64,000 nt of DNA from Bordetella genomosp. 4 (lineage in GTDB: Bacteria > Pseudomonadota > Gammaproteobacteria > Burkholderiales > Burkholderiaceae_B): positions 1,054,001 through 1,118,000 of the forward strand of contig NZ_NEVQ01000013.1 in assembly GCF_002261185.1 (NCBI RefSeq), read 5' to 3'. The first letter of the stretch is position 1. Each line of letters begins with the position of its first letter. This document shows, piece after piece, positions 7,118 to 16,311 of this stretch. The notes under the pieces are model-generated. The model did no database searches, had not been told where the DNA came from, and worked only from the letters and a program-made list of their open reading frames with translations. The position numbers and the translations under genes were made by a program.

Positions 7118-8968
7118 TCACACTCCAAGTGTAGGAAGAATTTGTTGACGCACGAAGCGATGTGCTCCGCCTTCGCTGACATGAGCACCATCTGCCCACT
7201 GACCCCGCGAGTTCTCGATGCTGAAGCTATCCCAGGCGTCAAAGCCATTGATGAACTCCACTTGCCGAGCCTTCGCCGTCTCCCAGGCTGCGTCGCGGTA
7301 GCGGATGAGCGGGATCACGGTGGAGCCATTCGACTTCATGGGAACGGCTACTACGGACCCGCAGTCTGCGTTCGCTGAACGGTAGGCATCGATAAGCATC
7401 TCGTGCGCAGCTTTAAAGCTTTCGATGCTCGCCCGCGTCCGGCGGAAATCGTTCGTGCCGAGAATCTGCACTGTGACGTCTACATCGAGCGCCGCCGCAA
7501 AAGGCTGCACCCAATCAGCGAATGTCATAAAGTCGTAGCCGGTCGCTCCGCCCTGCCCGACCTTCAGCACCTCGACGCCGACCGCCGTGCTATCGCGCAG
7601 CAGTTGACCGAATAGCGCCACCGTGCCAGACACCCATTCCATCTGCACCGTATGGGCCGATCCCGTTGCAAGCGCAATCACAGTCGACTGAACCGCAGCA
7701 CCAGCTGGGTTTGGCGTCACCGTCGTCCACGCGCCTCCGTCAACGCGCCATCGGAATGAGCCGGTTTGCGCGCCGAAGAACACGGTGAACGTGTCTCCGT
7801 GCACGAGGTTGCCAAACGTGATCGCATCGCCGGCCGTCGTCCAATACAAGGCGAACCCGTCTGGACCGCACCCCATAGGAGGGCCTGGCTGTGGGTCGTT
7901 TGTTGCGTCGAAAAGTGTGCCGCCCGTACGCGAGCCGGTGACGCCATCAAGATAGTATTGAGGATCGAAAGACAGCCAACCGGTCCCCGCTCGGCCAAAC
8001 TCCGCGTGCAGTACAGCAGCCAGCGCCTGGGTTATGGTCAGATGCTCCGTCCAACTGTCGCCCGTCAGAAGGATGCGGGCCTGACCCACGCCCGCTTTGA
8101 CGAGCCCAAGCTTGGCCAGCCAGCGGCGCAACGATGAACCATCTGTGCGCAAAGGCAAATCCCGATCCAAAAAAGTCGGAACTGACGAGGCCGAATCGTT
8201 TCCAGCCGTAGCCTGGATAGCTTGCGTGAGCCGCGGGCCGAACCCCATAGCGTCCAAAAGTCCGCCGTCTAGCCAAACAGGGACCCGCTCATTTGCATAG
8301 CTCGCGAGAGCGGCGATGCTGCTCGTTCCAATGCTCTCACTGATCGCCGTCCTTGACAGCGCTTTGGCGGCTACAGACAAACGCGGGCCAAGGCCCATCG
8401 CATCCAATCTGCCCGCATCCAGCCATACCGCTACCCGTTCGTTGTCGTAAAGCGCGACCGCTACCGAGGCTGGCTCCATGGTTTCAAATCCCAGACCGCC
8501 TTGGAGCTCAGCCACGTCAGCCTGTTTAGCCGGCTGCACCTCCGCCCATTCCCATCCGGCCGCCGTCATTACCCAGTCGCCGTTCTTCTCTGGGTCGGCG
8601 TCATTTGTCACCCGCCCAAGCGTGCCAACCGGCTGCGAGGTGTCGTCCACCATCCGTTTATCTGATGGGCTGTCGTAGCTGAGGTAGGTTTTTCCGGCAA
8701 AATCAATGATTGCCGTTGTGAGCCCTTCATCGCGCCAATCAATTGCGGGTTTCAAGGACGTGATGCGATAGGCGTCCGCCAAAGCATAGAAGTACGCATA
8801 CCCATTCTCATCGGCCGTGACAGTGCCCGTTGGATATGGATTCGTACCGTCTCGATCACGATAGATAGTCACCAGCGCCTGATCGGACTCACGGCGAATA
8901 GTCAGCACAGCACCAGGTTGAACATTCCCCTGGCGATCAACAATGGTCTTTTGCCAACGAATTAGCAT
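7118..8968 (-). CDS. tail spike/fibre with C-terminal SGNH hydrolase domain
   Basis: 616 aa from ATG 8968 (a TTG start at 8992 would lie inside a terminator). N-terminal region resembles phage spike head-binding domains (LIRWQKTIVDRQGNVQPGA). Residues about 170-255 hold two copies of a 35-45 aa repeat (YDNERVAVWLDAGRLDAMG and YANERVPVWLDGGLLDAMG). The C-terminal half is an SGNH/GDSL esterase: GDS at about residue 303-305, GTND at about 505, and DGAH with the catalytic His near 594. Such domains deacetylate capsule or O-antigen in known phages; the substrate here is unknown. Confidence 0.85.
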   Translation of the reverse strand: MLIRWQKTIVDRQGNVQPGAVLTIRRESDQALVTIYRDRDGTNPYPTGTVTADENGYAYFYALADAYRITSLKPAIDWRDEGLTTAIIDFAGKTYLSYDSPSDKRMVDDTSQPVGTLGRVTNDADPEKNGDWVMTAAGWEWAEVQPAKQADVAELQGGLGFETMEPASVAVALYDNERVAVWLDAGRLDAMGLGPRLSVAAKALSRTAISESIGTSSIAALASYANERVPVWLDGGLLDAMGFGPRLTQAIQATAGNDSASSVPTFLDRDLPLRTDGSSLRRWLAKLGLVKAGVGQARILLTGDSWTEHLTITQALAAVLHAEFGRAGTGWLSFDPQYYLDGVTGSRTGGTLFDATNDPQPGPPMGCGPDGFALYWTTAGDAITFGNLVHGDTFTVFFGAQTGSFRWRVDGGAWTTVTPNPAGAAVQSTVIALATGSAHTVQMEWVSGTVALFGQLLRDSTAVGVEVLKVGQGGATGYDFMTFADWVQPFAAALDVDVTVQILGTNDFRRTRASIESFKAAHEMLIDAYRSANADCGSVVAVPMKSNGSTVIPLIRYRDAAWETAKARQVEFINGFDAWDSFSIENSRGQWADGAHVSEGGAHRFVRQQILPTLGV

Positions 8969-8981
8969 TGGTTCACCCAAT

Positions 8982-9003
8982 AAAAAAGCCACCCGAAGGT
9001 GGC
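8982..9003 (-). terminator. Rho-independent terminator between fibre genes
   Basis: Minus-strand stem GCCACC/GGTGGC (9003-8998 with 8993-8988) with TTCG loop and six T after it, immediately upstream of the spike gene start. Confidence 0.8.
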
Positions 9004-9010
9004 AATAAGC

Positions 9011-9036
9011 AAAAAGAAACCCGCTCTAGGCGGGTT
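9011..9036 (-). terminator. second terminator in tandem
   Basis: Minus-strand stem AACCCGC/GCGGGTT (9036-9030 with 9024-9018), then TTCTTTTT. It begins inside the stop codon of the 9035-9544 gene and precedes the terminator at 9003 by only a few bases. Confidence 0.75.
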
Positions 9037-9544
9037 ATCTGATGGGGGCAAAAACGATAAATGACCCTGGCATGGTGATGACTCCGCCAGAAGGCCGTTC
9101 AAATTCGATTCGGAAATCGTTGTTTCCCGCAGAGACAGGGGCCAGCGTCCATAGTTGCCTATCCGCCACCTGGTCTCCTTCAATCAATACATTCGAGCCG
9201 TGGTAAAGCCGCACCCAGCGACCAGCGACGCCAACACCCGACCACTGCCCCATCACTACGGCCATATAGGTGCCCGGCACATCAATAGATACCGCCGAGA
9301 AGCTCGTCCCCGAGGATTCGCCGTAAGTCAGGTTGAAAGCATCAGAGCCGAATCTGGTCGCAGCCCCCGTAAATAATTTATCGAATGAAATTGACGTATC
9401 GCCATATGCAGGATTCTGAATTCGCGGCGCGCCCGCGTCCCCATTGGCAATCGCAATCGGATTGTCACGCAGCGCCAGCCCATCGACGGCGCGTATCGGT
9501 TTACCGGGCTCAAGAACCGAGTCCGGGATAGCAGTCCATGCCAT
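9035..9544 (-). CDS. tail tip/fibre-associated protein
   Basis: 169 aa, beta-rich. N-terminal part (PIRAVDGLALRDNPIAIANG) resembles short tail proteins that follow the hub in siphophages; the rest looks like a carbohydrate-binding or jelly-roll type fold (RLYHGSNVLIEGDQVADRQ). It is separated from the hub gene by 3 nt. No defined family. Confidence 0.65.
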   Translation of the reverse strand: MAWTAIPDSVLEPGKPIRAVDGLALRDNPIAIANGDAGAPRIQNPAYGDTSISFDKLFTGAATRFGSDAFNLTYGESSGTSFSAVSIDVPGTYMAVVMGQWSGVGVAGRWVRLYHGSNVLIEGDQVADRQLWTLAPVSAGNNDFRIEFERPSGGVITMPGSFIVFAPIR

Positions 9545-9547
9545 GTT

Positions 9548-11311
9548 TTAGGTCCAGTTAAAACCAGGATCGCCATCGACCCGGCCATTTTCATCGGCCC
9601 ACCATGCGCCGGTGAACTTCTGCTCATCCGTCGCATTTTCATAGGTGGGTGCATCGGACTCCATCCAGAGGCCAATGCGGTAATTGATCGAATACTCGAA
9701 CACCTCGAGCTGGTACTCCGCCTCATGTCCAGGTGTGGTTTCCTCGGCGCTGAGAATCTGATAGCGAGTCTCTAGCGGGGCGCCGGTGTCATCGACGACG
9801 CCTCGGTGCAGAATATCCACCACGTCGCCCGTCCACATCGCGCGATCTTTGGCATCCACGCTGATCGTGATGTAACGCGGATTGTTCCGGTACCGACTGA
9901 GTAGACGCGCTGTCACATTGACCGCCTGGGCATCGCTGTGAAGCCAGCGCGAGTAGATCTTGCGGATCTTTTGCTCGCCGTACTGCTGTACCCCCTCGGC
10001 TTCCAGGTCTGCCCGAACTCTCAGCCGCCGGTAGTTGGATTCCTTCTCCAGGTCCTCGGTTGGGTCGCGTTGCCCCCAGTACACCCAGACCTGCGAAACC
10101 CGACCTTTCGGATCTTGGGTGACGGTTGCGCTGTCTGCGATGATGTTGGCGTTGTCGTTGATCTTGGGAACAACCTGAAACACTGGAGGCTTGATGGCCT
10201 CAAGCTTAATCTTTTGCTGCCGCTCGTCCCACCAGATGAAAAACAGACATTGCTCTGTGATCTCCGACAGCAGGTCAGTGATACCCGTCGGCTCAGTAAT
10301 CAGGCCTGTCAAATCGAACTGCTGAAGCCACAGCGCCGCCTCGTCGGCCCACTCCGCCTTATTGATCCACTCCGTCGGAACGTCGCCATATTCGGTGAGC
10401 CATTCATATGCCAAGTCATCGACTCGGATATTCACGTATCGCAAACATATCTGCACCCGGTCACCCGCCTCGTGGCTGTCCGGGCTGCTGCCGTCAGTTG
10501 CCCGCGTGATCCCGGTCAGTTGGATCTCCGTATCACTGACCGTTACCACCCCCGTATAGGTCATCAACTCGTCGTTGATGCGCACGGTTCCGGGAGCCGG
10601 ATACTCGGACGCAGCGGCGCCCGTTACCCGCAACTCACTAATGGCCCCCTCTTGCTCATAATCAACAAGCAGGCTCCCTTCGCTTGGGCGTGGCGCCTGT
10701 GCCTTGTCGTTATCCGCGAGCTTCAGCACATCCTTGGCGGTAACCTGCACACGCCCACGAGAGTCGGGGCCGTCGATCTTGTCGATCAGGTATGTCCTGG
10801 TAACCATGTCGCCCAGGGCCTGGCCAGCGTAGCCCTCGCGCACGCGCAGCACGCGATTGTTGTAGTACGGATTCCTCGCCAGCCATTTCGACCAGAACGT
10901 GCCTCGTTCCAGCGGGTTGTACCCACGATCTGAAACGTAGGGGTCTACCAGGTTGTCGGAGTGCGGGTGATCGTTGAACGATACTCGGACCGATGCCCGT
11001 TTCCCTAGCGGGCCGCTGTTCTGACTCCCTCCCCCGGGGTTGATTTCCGTAGGGGCAGTCGAAACCGACTGTACGCTGGGGATGCAATAGACATCCGGCA
11101 ATCTCTCGCCAGGCTTGCAGAACCGTAGCACCAGTGGCTGCGGCGAATAGTTCGCGGGGTCCTGGCACGTCGTGCGCGTATTGAAGCACTTCCGGTCGCC
11201 GGTGACGCCCAGCGCCGCAGCGCAAGGCGAAACGCCATAACGATGCTCACAGAAGTCCTGCTCGATCTCGATAACGGTTTGCAGTTCCCGGCCTACTGTC
11301 GTCTCGTTCAT
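9548..11311 (-). CDS. tail tip/hub protein
   Basis: 587 aa. N-terminal ~100 residues are cysteine-containing (CEHRYGVSPC, CFNTRTTCQDP, CKPG), a pattern seen in tail proteins that follow tape measure genes. The long remainder contains barrel-like hub segments and is conserved in length with central tail hubs. Its ATG overlaps the stop of the 270-aa gene before it. The hub role is inferred from position and size, not from catalytic motifs. Confidence 0.75.
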   Translation of the reverse strand: MNETTVGRELQTVIEIEQDFCEHRYGVSPCAAALGVTGDRKCFNTRTTCQDPANYSPQPLVLRFCKPGERLPDVYCIPSVQSVSTAPTEINPGGGSQNSGPLGKRASVRVSFNDHPHSDNLVDPYVSDRGYNPLERGTFWSKWLARNPYYNNRVLRVREGYAGQALGDMVTRTYLIDKIDGPDSRGRVQVTAKDVLKLADNDKAQAPRPSEGSLLVDYEQEGAISELRVTGAAASEYPAPGTVRINDELMTYTGVVTVSDTEIQLTGITRATDGSSPDSHEAGDRVQICLRYVNIRVDDLAYEWLTEYGDVPTEWINKAEWADEAALWLQQFDLTGLITEPTGITDLLSEITEQCLFFIWWDERQQKIKLEAIKPPVFQVVPKINDNANIIADSATVTQDPKGRVSQVWVYWGQRDPTEDLEKESNYRRLRVRADLEAEGVQQYGEQKIRKIYSRWLHSDAQAVNVTARLLSRYRNNPRYITISVDAKDRAMWTGDVVDILHRGVVDDTGAPLETRYQILSAEETTPGHEAEYQLEVFEYSINYRIGLWMESDAPTYENATDEQKFTGAWWADENGRVDGDPGFNWT

Positions 11312-12120
11312 GCGATCGCCTCGACCGAAAAACCGACTGACATCAGATCGCGCTGCCCCTGGTTGGATGGCTGAATATCGTCATTGCACCAGGCGTACAG
11401 CACCTCCTGCGGAAACTTCAGCGGATACCACGCAATGAAGAACGGGTACTTCCGAGCTGACTCTACGAATGGATCGAACCACTGCCGGTACCAAGCGGCA
11501 GTAAGGTTTTTCCAACTATAGGAAGTCGCGTAGCCCTCACGAATAATTGACCGACCCAGGAACTGCCCACCTTCGCTCTTGTTCGGCAAGATTTCCGTCT
11601 GGCGAGACAAAGTTCCAGGCGAGTGTCCGCCATATAGGCCGCGCTGCATTTCCAGAACGCGGCCCAGGTAAACCACGCCGATAGATGCCACTGAGTTATA
11701 GACTCGAATAACCCAATACCGCGCTGTCACTGGTGCGAACAGCAACATCATGGCCTTGTCATCAGCGGGCTCGACCGTCTCCAGTGTCACCCACGTGGCG
11801 TTGTCGTCGCTGTACTCAATGACGATAGTGGCGCCAGACGACCCTAGGGTATGACTTGCGATGCCGATATAGTCAATCTCAACCGGTGCTCCCGCATCCC
11901 AACCTGCCCAAGCGGGCACGGATGCCGGTCGCCACCGCTCGTACGTCATCGGGTTAGACAGCGCTGCCCCAGGAAATCCCGGCGTCTCGCTACTGACGTT
12001 CAGGATCGCGTCCCGCGTGATGGTCTGCCAGCCAATCCTCGCATGGTTCAGAGGGTATCCGCGTCCATCCGCATGGTCGCCCTGCTCTACCAGGCTCGGG
12101 CTTACGACAATTACGCTCAT
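11308..12120 (-). CDS. distal tail protein with discoidin-like segment
   Basis: 270 aa. Residues about 50-150 look like an F5/8-type-C (discoidin) sandwich (YERWRPASVPAWAGWD, then IDYIGIASHTLGSSGATI), a carbohydrate-binding fold frequent in tail tips. The C-terminal half (WYRQWFDPFVESARKYPFF) resembles distal tail proteins joining tube and hub. Overlaps both neighbours by 4 nt. Confidence 0.75.
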   Translation of the reverse strand: MSVIVVSPSLVEQGDHADGRGYPLNHARIGWQTITRDAILNVSSETPGFPGAALSNPMTYERWRPASVPAWAGWDAGAPVEIDYIGIASHTLGSSGATIVIEYSDDNATWVTLETVEPADDKAMMLLFAPVTARYWVIRVYNSVASIGVVYLGRVLEMQRGLYGGHSPGTLSRQTEILPNKSEGGQFLGRSIIREGYATSYSWKNLTAAWYRQWFDPFVESARKYPFFIAWYPLKFPQEVLYAWCNDDIQPSNQGQRDLMSVGFSVEAIA

Positions 12121-14918
12121 GCTACCCTCAGTCGGGCGCCGTCGCCCACAGCTTCGTTAATCGCGCTGATCAGATCGCGCACGGCCTTGCCAGAATACAG
12201 GCCATCGCCAATGTTGATCGTTACCGCCGGGGACTGCGCTTGCTGTTGTGCCCCCGCTGGCTGAGGTCCGCTGGCGGTCGCGTCGGATGGCTTGGAGTAT
12301 CCCGACGACGGCGACCCGCCCCCGCCATACTGGGTGTTCTTGATTGAGGCAATCTGTGCTGCGGTAGCAGCGGCAGCAGTGGCAGCAAAGGCAGCGCCCA
12401 GCGGGGGGCCACCAATCTCTGTCCCCACTCGATATGCCTGCGTCACCGCTTCATAACCAGATAGAACTGCCCGAGAGATAGCCGCAATCTTGCCGATCTG
12501 GAACATCTTCTTGTTCCCGCTGTCCATGAGAGACGCCAGATTTCCGAGCATTCCATCCATGACGGAAACTCGTTTCGCTCGCTCCTGCTCGGCGATCTTG
12601 ATCCGAGCCGCAGCAGCGGCCGCGTCAATGTCAGTTAGGCGTTCCTGGTGCTCCTCTGCCAGGCGGAGCTCGGCGATCCGGCGCTCATCCTCCGTATCCT
12701 GCCTGTCCCCATAGAGTTCATCTATTGCCGCCAGCCGTTCTACGTACCCCTGTATCTCAATCTCCGTTAAGGCGGCCTGCTGCTCAGCGGAAATTCTCAT
12801 CTGATTGCTCAGATAGTCCTGGTAGCCAATCAGCCGCCCCTCGTATAGTTTCTGATTTCGATCCAGATCTTGTTGAGCATCTGCTTCGGCAATCTTCGCC
12901 ATGTTTTCAGCATGTTTGTTGGCCAGTTGCTCTAACAGGCTGTAATACTCTCCTCGATCAACTTGTCCATTCTTAAATATTTCAGCCAACTTGGTTTGGC
13001 GCTCTAGCGCCTCGGCCACCTCCACTTGCGTTCCTTCGCCGGCATACTTCTGTATTTGCTTGAGTTCTTCTTTAAGTTTCTCTATTCGGGTCTTTTCTTT
13101 CTCGGCATCTCGCTTTCCGCTAGCCTCGTCCTTCTTTCCTTGAGCAGCGGCTTTTTTCTGTTGCTCATATCGCTTCTCAGCAACATCTAGAGCGTCTATC
13201 TGAACCTTCAGTTTTTCCCGCTCTGCATCCGTTAGCTTGGAAAGCTCGCCATGCTCTAGGTCATAGCGTAAAGATGCTGCTTGGCCGGACACCCCCATAA
13301 GCGCGATCTGTTTTTTAATGATCGCTTCCTGTTTAAGGAACTCGGCAGATAATGACGCGGCCGCTCCAGCAGTAGCCGCTCCTGCCGCAGAAGCCACTGC
13401 CTTGAGTTCGCTCATCCTTCCTGTTAGTCTTTCCACGGCAGACGATGCAGTGTCTAAATCCCCTCTAGCACGGATCAATGCCTGTTCGAACTCAGCGAGC
13501 AGCGGCGACCCCGGGGGGATTCGTTTCATTTCCTGACTCAGGCCCGCTATATTGTCCTCAAGAAGTTGTACGCGCGACTTTGCCTCATCCAGAGGCGACT
13601 GAAGATCCAGCATCGCTTGACGCGCTTGGTTCTGGGTTAGCTTGCTGGCTTCACTATTGAACGCGTCAACCCTTTCGGTCAGCGCCTCGATACTCTGCTT
13701 TGCCTGATCTCCACCACGCCCGAACGCGATCAAGGACGTAGCCGCAACCGCGGCGAGCGTAATAAATCCTGCCGGGCCGCCAAACAATGCCGCCAAAGAA
13801 CGTCCAACGGTAACCTGTGCTGCCTGCGCGGCTGTGACACGCTTCTCCGCAAGCTCAAGCGCGATCTTCGCAGCCGTCAGCTTGCGGGTAGATACGTCCG
13901 CAGCGTTTGTCGCCGCAATCTGCGCCATCGTTGCCCGAGCCTGCACTAGCTGAGCCTGAGACAGCCTTATTTCCTCTGCTGTTGCTACGCGTTTGGCTTG
14001 ATATGCCGCCACCGTCGCTACGGTAGACGCGCCCATTCTTCCAATGTAAGCAGCTAGTGCGGTAACAGCCACACCGCCAGCGATTTTCGCCAGCGTCTCG
14101 ATATGATCGGCCAGGAAATCAATCCCGCTAACTAGCGCAGCAGTTGCGCCGCTAGCCTCATTTTGTATTCCGATCAGGTTTTGGAAGTTGTTCGATACCC
14201 TCTGCAAGGCATCACGCACAGTGGTAGGCATCTCACCCACTTTGCGCATGTTGTCATCGAGGGTTTCCAGCAGGGCGGTATTGATCTCGTTCAGGGCGAG
14301 TTTGCCCTCGATGCCCAGCTTTCGGATCTCTTCTGCAGACTTCCCGGACGACTTCGAAATAGCGTCAATTATCGTAGGCATGGCGGACAGGATCGTCTGC
14401 CACGTCTGAGAATCTACCCGACCGGTCTGAATAGCCTTGGAGTAAGCGTCAATGGCCGCGCGTCCCCGATCCGCGCTGGCGGCATTTGTCACCAGCAACG
14501 CCGAGAAGCTATCCGTCAGATCAATCGACTGCTCCAGGGAATACCCGAGGCTGCGGATTGACTGGGATGTCTGGATGAATAGCTCTTGCGACTCCTGCAA
14601 AGACCGATAAGTGCTATTGGCCGACTGCACCAGACGACTTTGCACCAGGTTGTACTCTTCCTGGCTATTCGTGGCCTGCTTGATCCGGCTGGCTACCTGC
14701 CCCCAGTTATCGGCAATGTCGATAATCTTGACCGCCGAAAATGCAGCGGCGAAGCGCGCGCCGAGCGAAGCAATGCTGCGCGTAGCCATTTGCGCTTGAC
14801 GATCAAAATCGTTAATGCGCGCAGTGGCCTCACGCAGGCCGCGATTCAGGCCAGTAGTGTCCGCCCCGACCCGGACAAACACACCGCCGATCTGGCTACC
14901 GGTTGCGCTTGTTGCCAT
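12117..14918 (-). CDS. tape measure protein
   Basis: 933 aa. The N-terminal ~230 residues match the tape-measure N-terminal domain (TGLNRGLREATARINDF; AIDAYSKAIQTGRVDSQTWQ). Hydrophobic segments follow near residues 270-290 and 380-400, then a long coiled coil and a Gly/Ser-rich end. The largest gene of the tail module, setting tail length. At roughly 1.5 angstrom per residue a tail of about 140 nm would be expected (inference). Confidence 0.93.
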   Translation of the reverse strand: MATSATGSQIGGVFVRVGADTTGLNRGLREATARINDFDRQAQMATRSIASLGARFAAAFSAVKIIDIADNWGQVASRIKQATNSQEEYNLVQSRLVQSANSTYRSLQESQELFIQTSQSIRSLGYSLEQSIDLTDSFSALLVTNAASADRGRAAIDAYSKAIQTGRVDSQTWQTILSAMPTIIDAISKSSGKSAEEIRKLGIEGKLALNEINTALLETLDDNMRKVGEMPTTVRDALQRVSNNFQNLIGIQNEASGATAALVSGIDFLADHIETLAKIAGGVAVTALAAYIGRMGASTVATVAAYQAKRVATAEEIRLSQAQLVQARATMAQIAATNAADVSTRKLTAAKIALELAEKRVTAAQAAQVTVGRSLAALFGGPAGFITLAAVAATSLIAFGRGGDQAKQSIEALTERVDAFNSEASKLTQNQARQAMLDLQSPLDEAKSRVQLLEDNIAGLSQEMKRIPPGSPLLAEFEQALIRARGDLDTASSAVERLTGRMSELKAVASAAGAATAGAAASLSAEFLKQEAIIKKQIALMGVSGQAASLRYDLEHGELSKLTDAEREKLKVQIDALDVAEKRYEQQKKAAAQGKKDEASGKRDAEKEKTRIEKLKEELKQIQKYAGEGTQVEVAEALERQTKLAEIFKNGQVDRGEYYSLLEQLANKHAENMAKIAEADAQQDLDRNQKLYEGRLIGYQDYLSNQMRISAEQQAALTEIEIQGYVERLAAIDELYGDRQDTEDERRIAELRLAEEHQERLTDIDAAAAAARIKIAEQERAKRVSVMDGMLGNLASLMDSGNKKMFQIGKIAAISRAVLSGYEAVTQAYRVGTEIGGPPLGAAFAATAAAATAAQIASIKNTQYGGGGSPSSGYSKPSDATASGPQPAGAQQQAQSPAVTINIGDGLYSGKAVRDLISAINEAVGDGARLRVA

Positions 14919-15461
14919 TCTTCATCATCCTTTCAAGGCGGTCAACATCATCCTGGGTCAATGACCCCGCGTAATCCCGCTCTTTGTCCCGAGGCCGCTT
15001 GATCTCGTAGATACGCCACCATTCCGTCGGCGTCATATCCCAGACCTCGCTTGGGGCAAGGCCCCAGTTGCATACGGCCAGGTCATACAGGACGCCCCAA
15101 TCAACGTCTTTTATTTCTTCTTCACTGCTCGCGTCTTGGGGCTTTCCGCGTTTCCCTTATTAGGGTTCTCCGGGAATGCCGCCATCACAATGGCATGCGC
15201 CATGCTTGTGACTGCATTCTGATCGCCGTGGATAAGTTCGACGTATACGTCATCTTCGGTCGCAGCCACCCCGGCAGCCTGGAGAAAGACAGCAATGGCC
15301 GATGCGATATGCGTCAACTTCGGCGCTCCGGTCCCCAGGCTATGAGCCAGAGCCGAAAGCGATACCTTCTGCTCCACGCGATTCAGCAGGGCAAGCGTCG
15401 GCTTGATCGTGTATTGCTTGCCCTTCCATCCAATGGCGACTTCCTGAAAGATCGCGGCCAT
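14896..15461 (-). CDS. tail assembly chaperone G-T fusion made by -1 frameshift
   Basis: Frame 0 runs 15461-15111. At the heptamer G GGA AAC (15156-15150) a -1 slip joins codon 104 to a second frame that ends at the TAG at 14898-14896, giving 188 aa. The second frame holds a typical tail-chaperone block (WGVLYDLAVCNWGLAPSEVW, then MTPTEWWRIYEIKR). It opens right after a TAA that directly precedes the slippery site, and has no ATG, GTG or TTG before the conserved block, so it can only be reached by frameshifting. This is the lambda G/GT arrangement. It overlaps the tape measure start by 23 nt. Confidence 0.88.
15111..15461 (-). CDS. tail assembly chaperone (G-like, zero-frame product)
   Basis: 116 aa (helical middle, Lys-rich end AVKKK). 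It binds the tape measure together with the longer fusion product in lambda-type tails. It starts at 15461, overlapping the tail tube stop. Members of this family are recognised mainly by position between tube and tape measure and by the shift site near their end, both present here. Confidence 0.85.
   Translation of the reverse strand: MAAIFQEVAIGWKGKQYTIKPTLALLNRVEQKVSLSALAHSLGTGAPKLTHIASAIAVFLQAAGVAATEDDVYVELIHGDQNAVTSMAHAIVMAAFPENPNKGNAESPKTRAVKKK
15150..15156 (-). promoter_or_regulatory. programmed -1 frameshift site GGGAAAC
   Basis: On the minus strand, a perfect X XXY YYZ heptamer in the correct zero frame (G GGA AAC). Lambda uses GGGAAAG at the equivalent place. In the -1 frame a TAA lies immediately upstream, so the shift site is at the earliest point where the second frame is open. 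Confidence 0.88.
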
Positions 15462-15880
15462 TATGCGGAGGCCTCAGGAGTGAACACCCAGGCGCCGGAG
15501 GACTGGACCGTCGCCGAGAAAGTCACAGCGTCTTGATACTCAGCGCCAACCTCGAAGTTGCCCAGGAAAAAGTCGCCTGTAATGGTCCCAAGGCCGGGGA
15601 TCACGAGCGCGTACTGCTCCAGGAAATTGTTGGATGCTGGGTCAAACGCGATCAACGCCCAGTCGTCTTGGCGCATGATGCCTTCGACAGACATGTCGAT
15701 CGAGCGAGTGGCAGGAGTATTCAGCAGCGTGCGGAACGCGCCGTCGCAGTCCTGCGTAATGTCGATGGGTTCGCCAGCGATGGTAATGGTTTTGGTACGC
15801 GCGCAGATTCGAGGGCCAGAATCATCGGTCCCCACGTAAAAGGCGACGTCGCGACCAGCAATAGCATTCAAGTCAGCCAT
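15461..15880 (-). CDS. major tail tube protein
   Basis: 139 aa tail tube protein of the siphophage type (TP901-1-like): beta-rich, with KTITIAGEPIDITQDCDGAF and the conserved late strands VTFSATVQSSGAWVFTPE. Lies between the tail terminator-like gene and the chaperones, the standard order. Confidence 0.85.
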   Translation of the reverse strand: MADLNAIAGRDVAFYVGTDDSGPRICARTKTITIAGEPIDITQDCDGAFRTLLNTPATRSIDMSVEGIMRQDDWALIAFDPASNNFLEQYALVIPGLGTITGDFFLGNFEVGAEYQDAVTFSATVQSSGAWVFTPEASA

Positions 15881-15894
15881 GGTGCAAAACTCCG

Positions 15895-16311
15895 TTAAGA
15901 GTAGGTGGTAAGGAGACGGAACCGGATAACGCCGTGGCGAGTGATGCCGTCGGGGTCAAGAAAGGTTTCTTGAAATGTCGCCTGCAGATCTACGCAATAC
16001 GTGTCGTCTATCGGCAGGTTGTATCGGTGCAGGGATTCATAAACCGCCTGCAAAATCTGTTTCGTTCGCTTGCGACCCTGGGGCCCGCCGGCCTGCGAGG
16101 GTCTGTCCCACACGTGGATAACAACATCCGTGTCCGCGCCCAGCCCACAATCCTGGCTCCACTCGACTGCCGATGCCTCACCAATCACGATGTAGGGAAA
16201 CACGGTGTTCTGCGGAACATCGTCATACACTCGGGTACCGACAAGCGAGACAACGGGCGCGTCAGTAGTAAGCCGCTGGTAGATCGCGACTTGAACTTCC
16301 CACTGATTCAT
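15895..16311 (-). CDS. DUF3168 tail completion/terminator protein
   Basis: 138 aa. The DUF3168 pattern is clear: IYQRLTTDAPVVSLVGTRVY, then VFPYIVIGEA and a C-terminal RFRLLTTYS. Family members cap the tail tube and join it to the head. The ATG overlaps the gp10-like gene's stop (ATGA). Confidence 0.85.
   Translation of the reverse strand: MNQWEVQVAIYQRLTTDAPVVSLVGTRVYDDVPQNTVFPYIVIGEASAVEWSQDCGLGADTDVVIHVWDRPSQAGGPQGRKRTKQILQAVYESLHRYNLPIDDTYCVDLQATFQETFLDPDGITRHGVIRFRLLTTYS

Noticed and set aside
9938-10933. 331-aa forward frame opposite the tail hub
   Set aside because: Shadow of a GC-rich gene; no family-like motifs and opposite to a clear structural gene.
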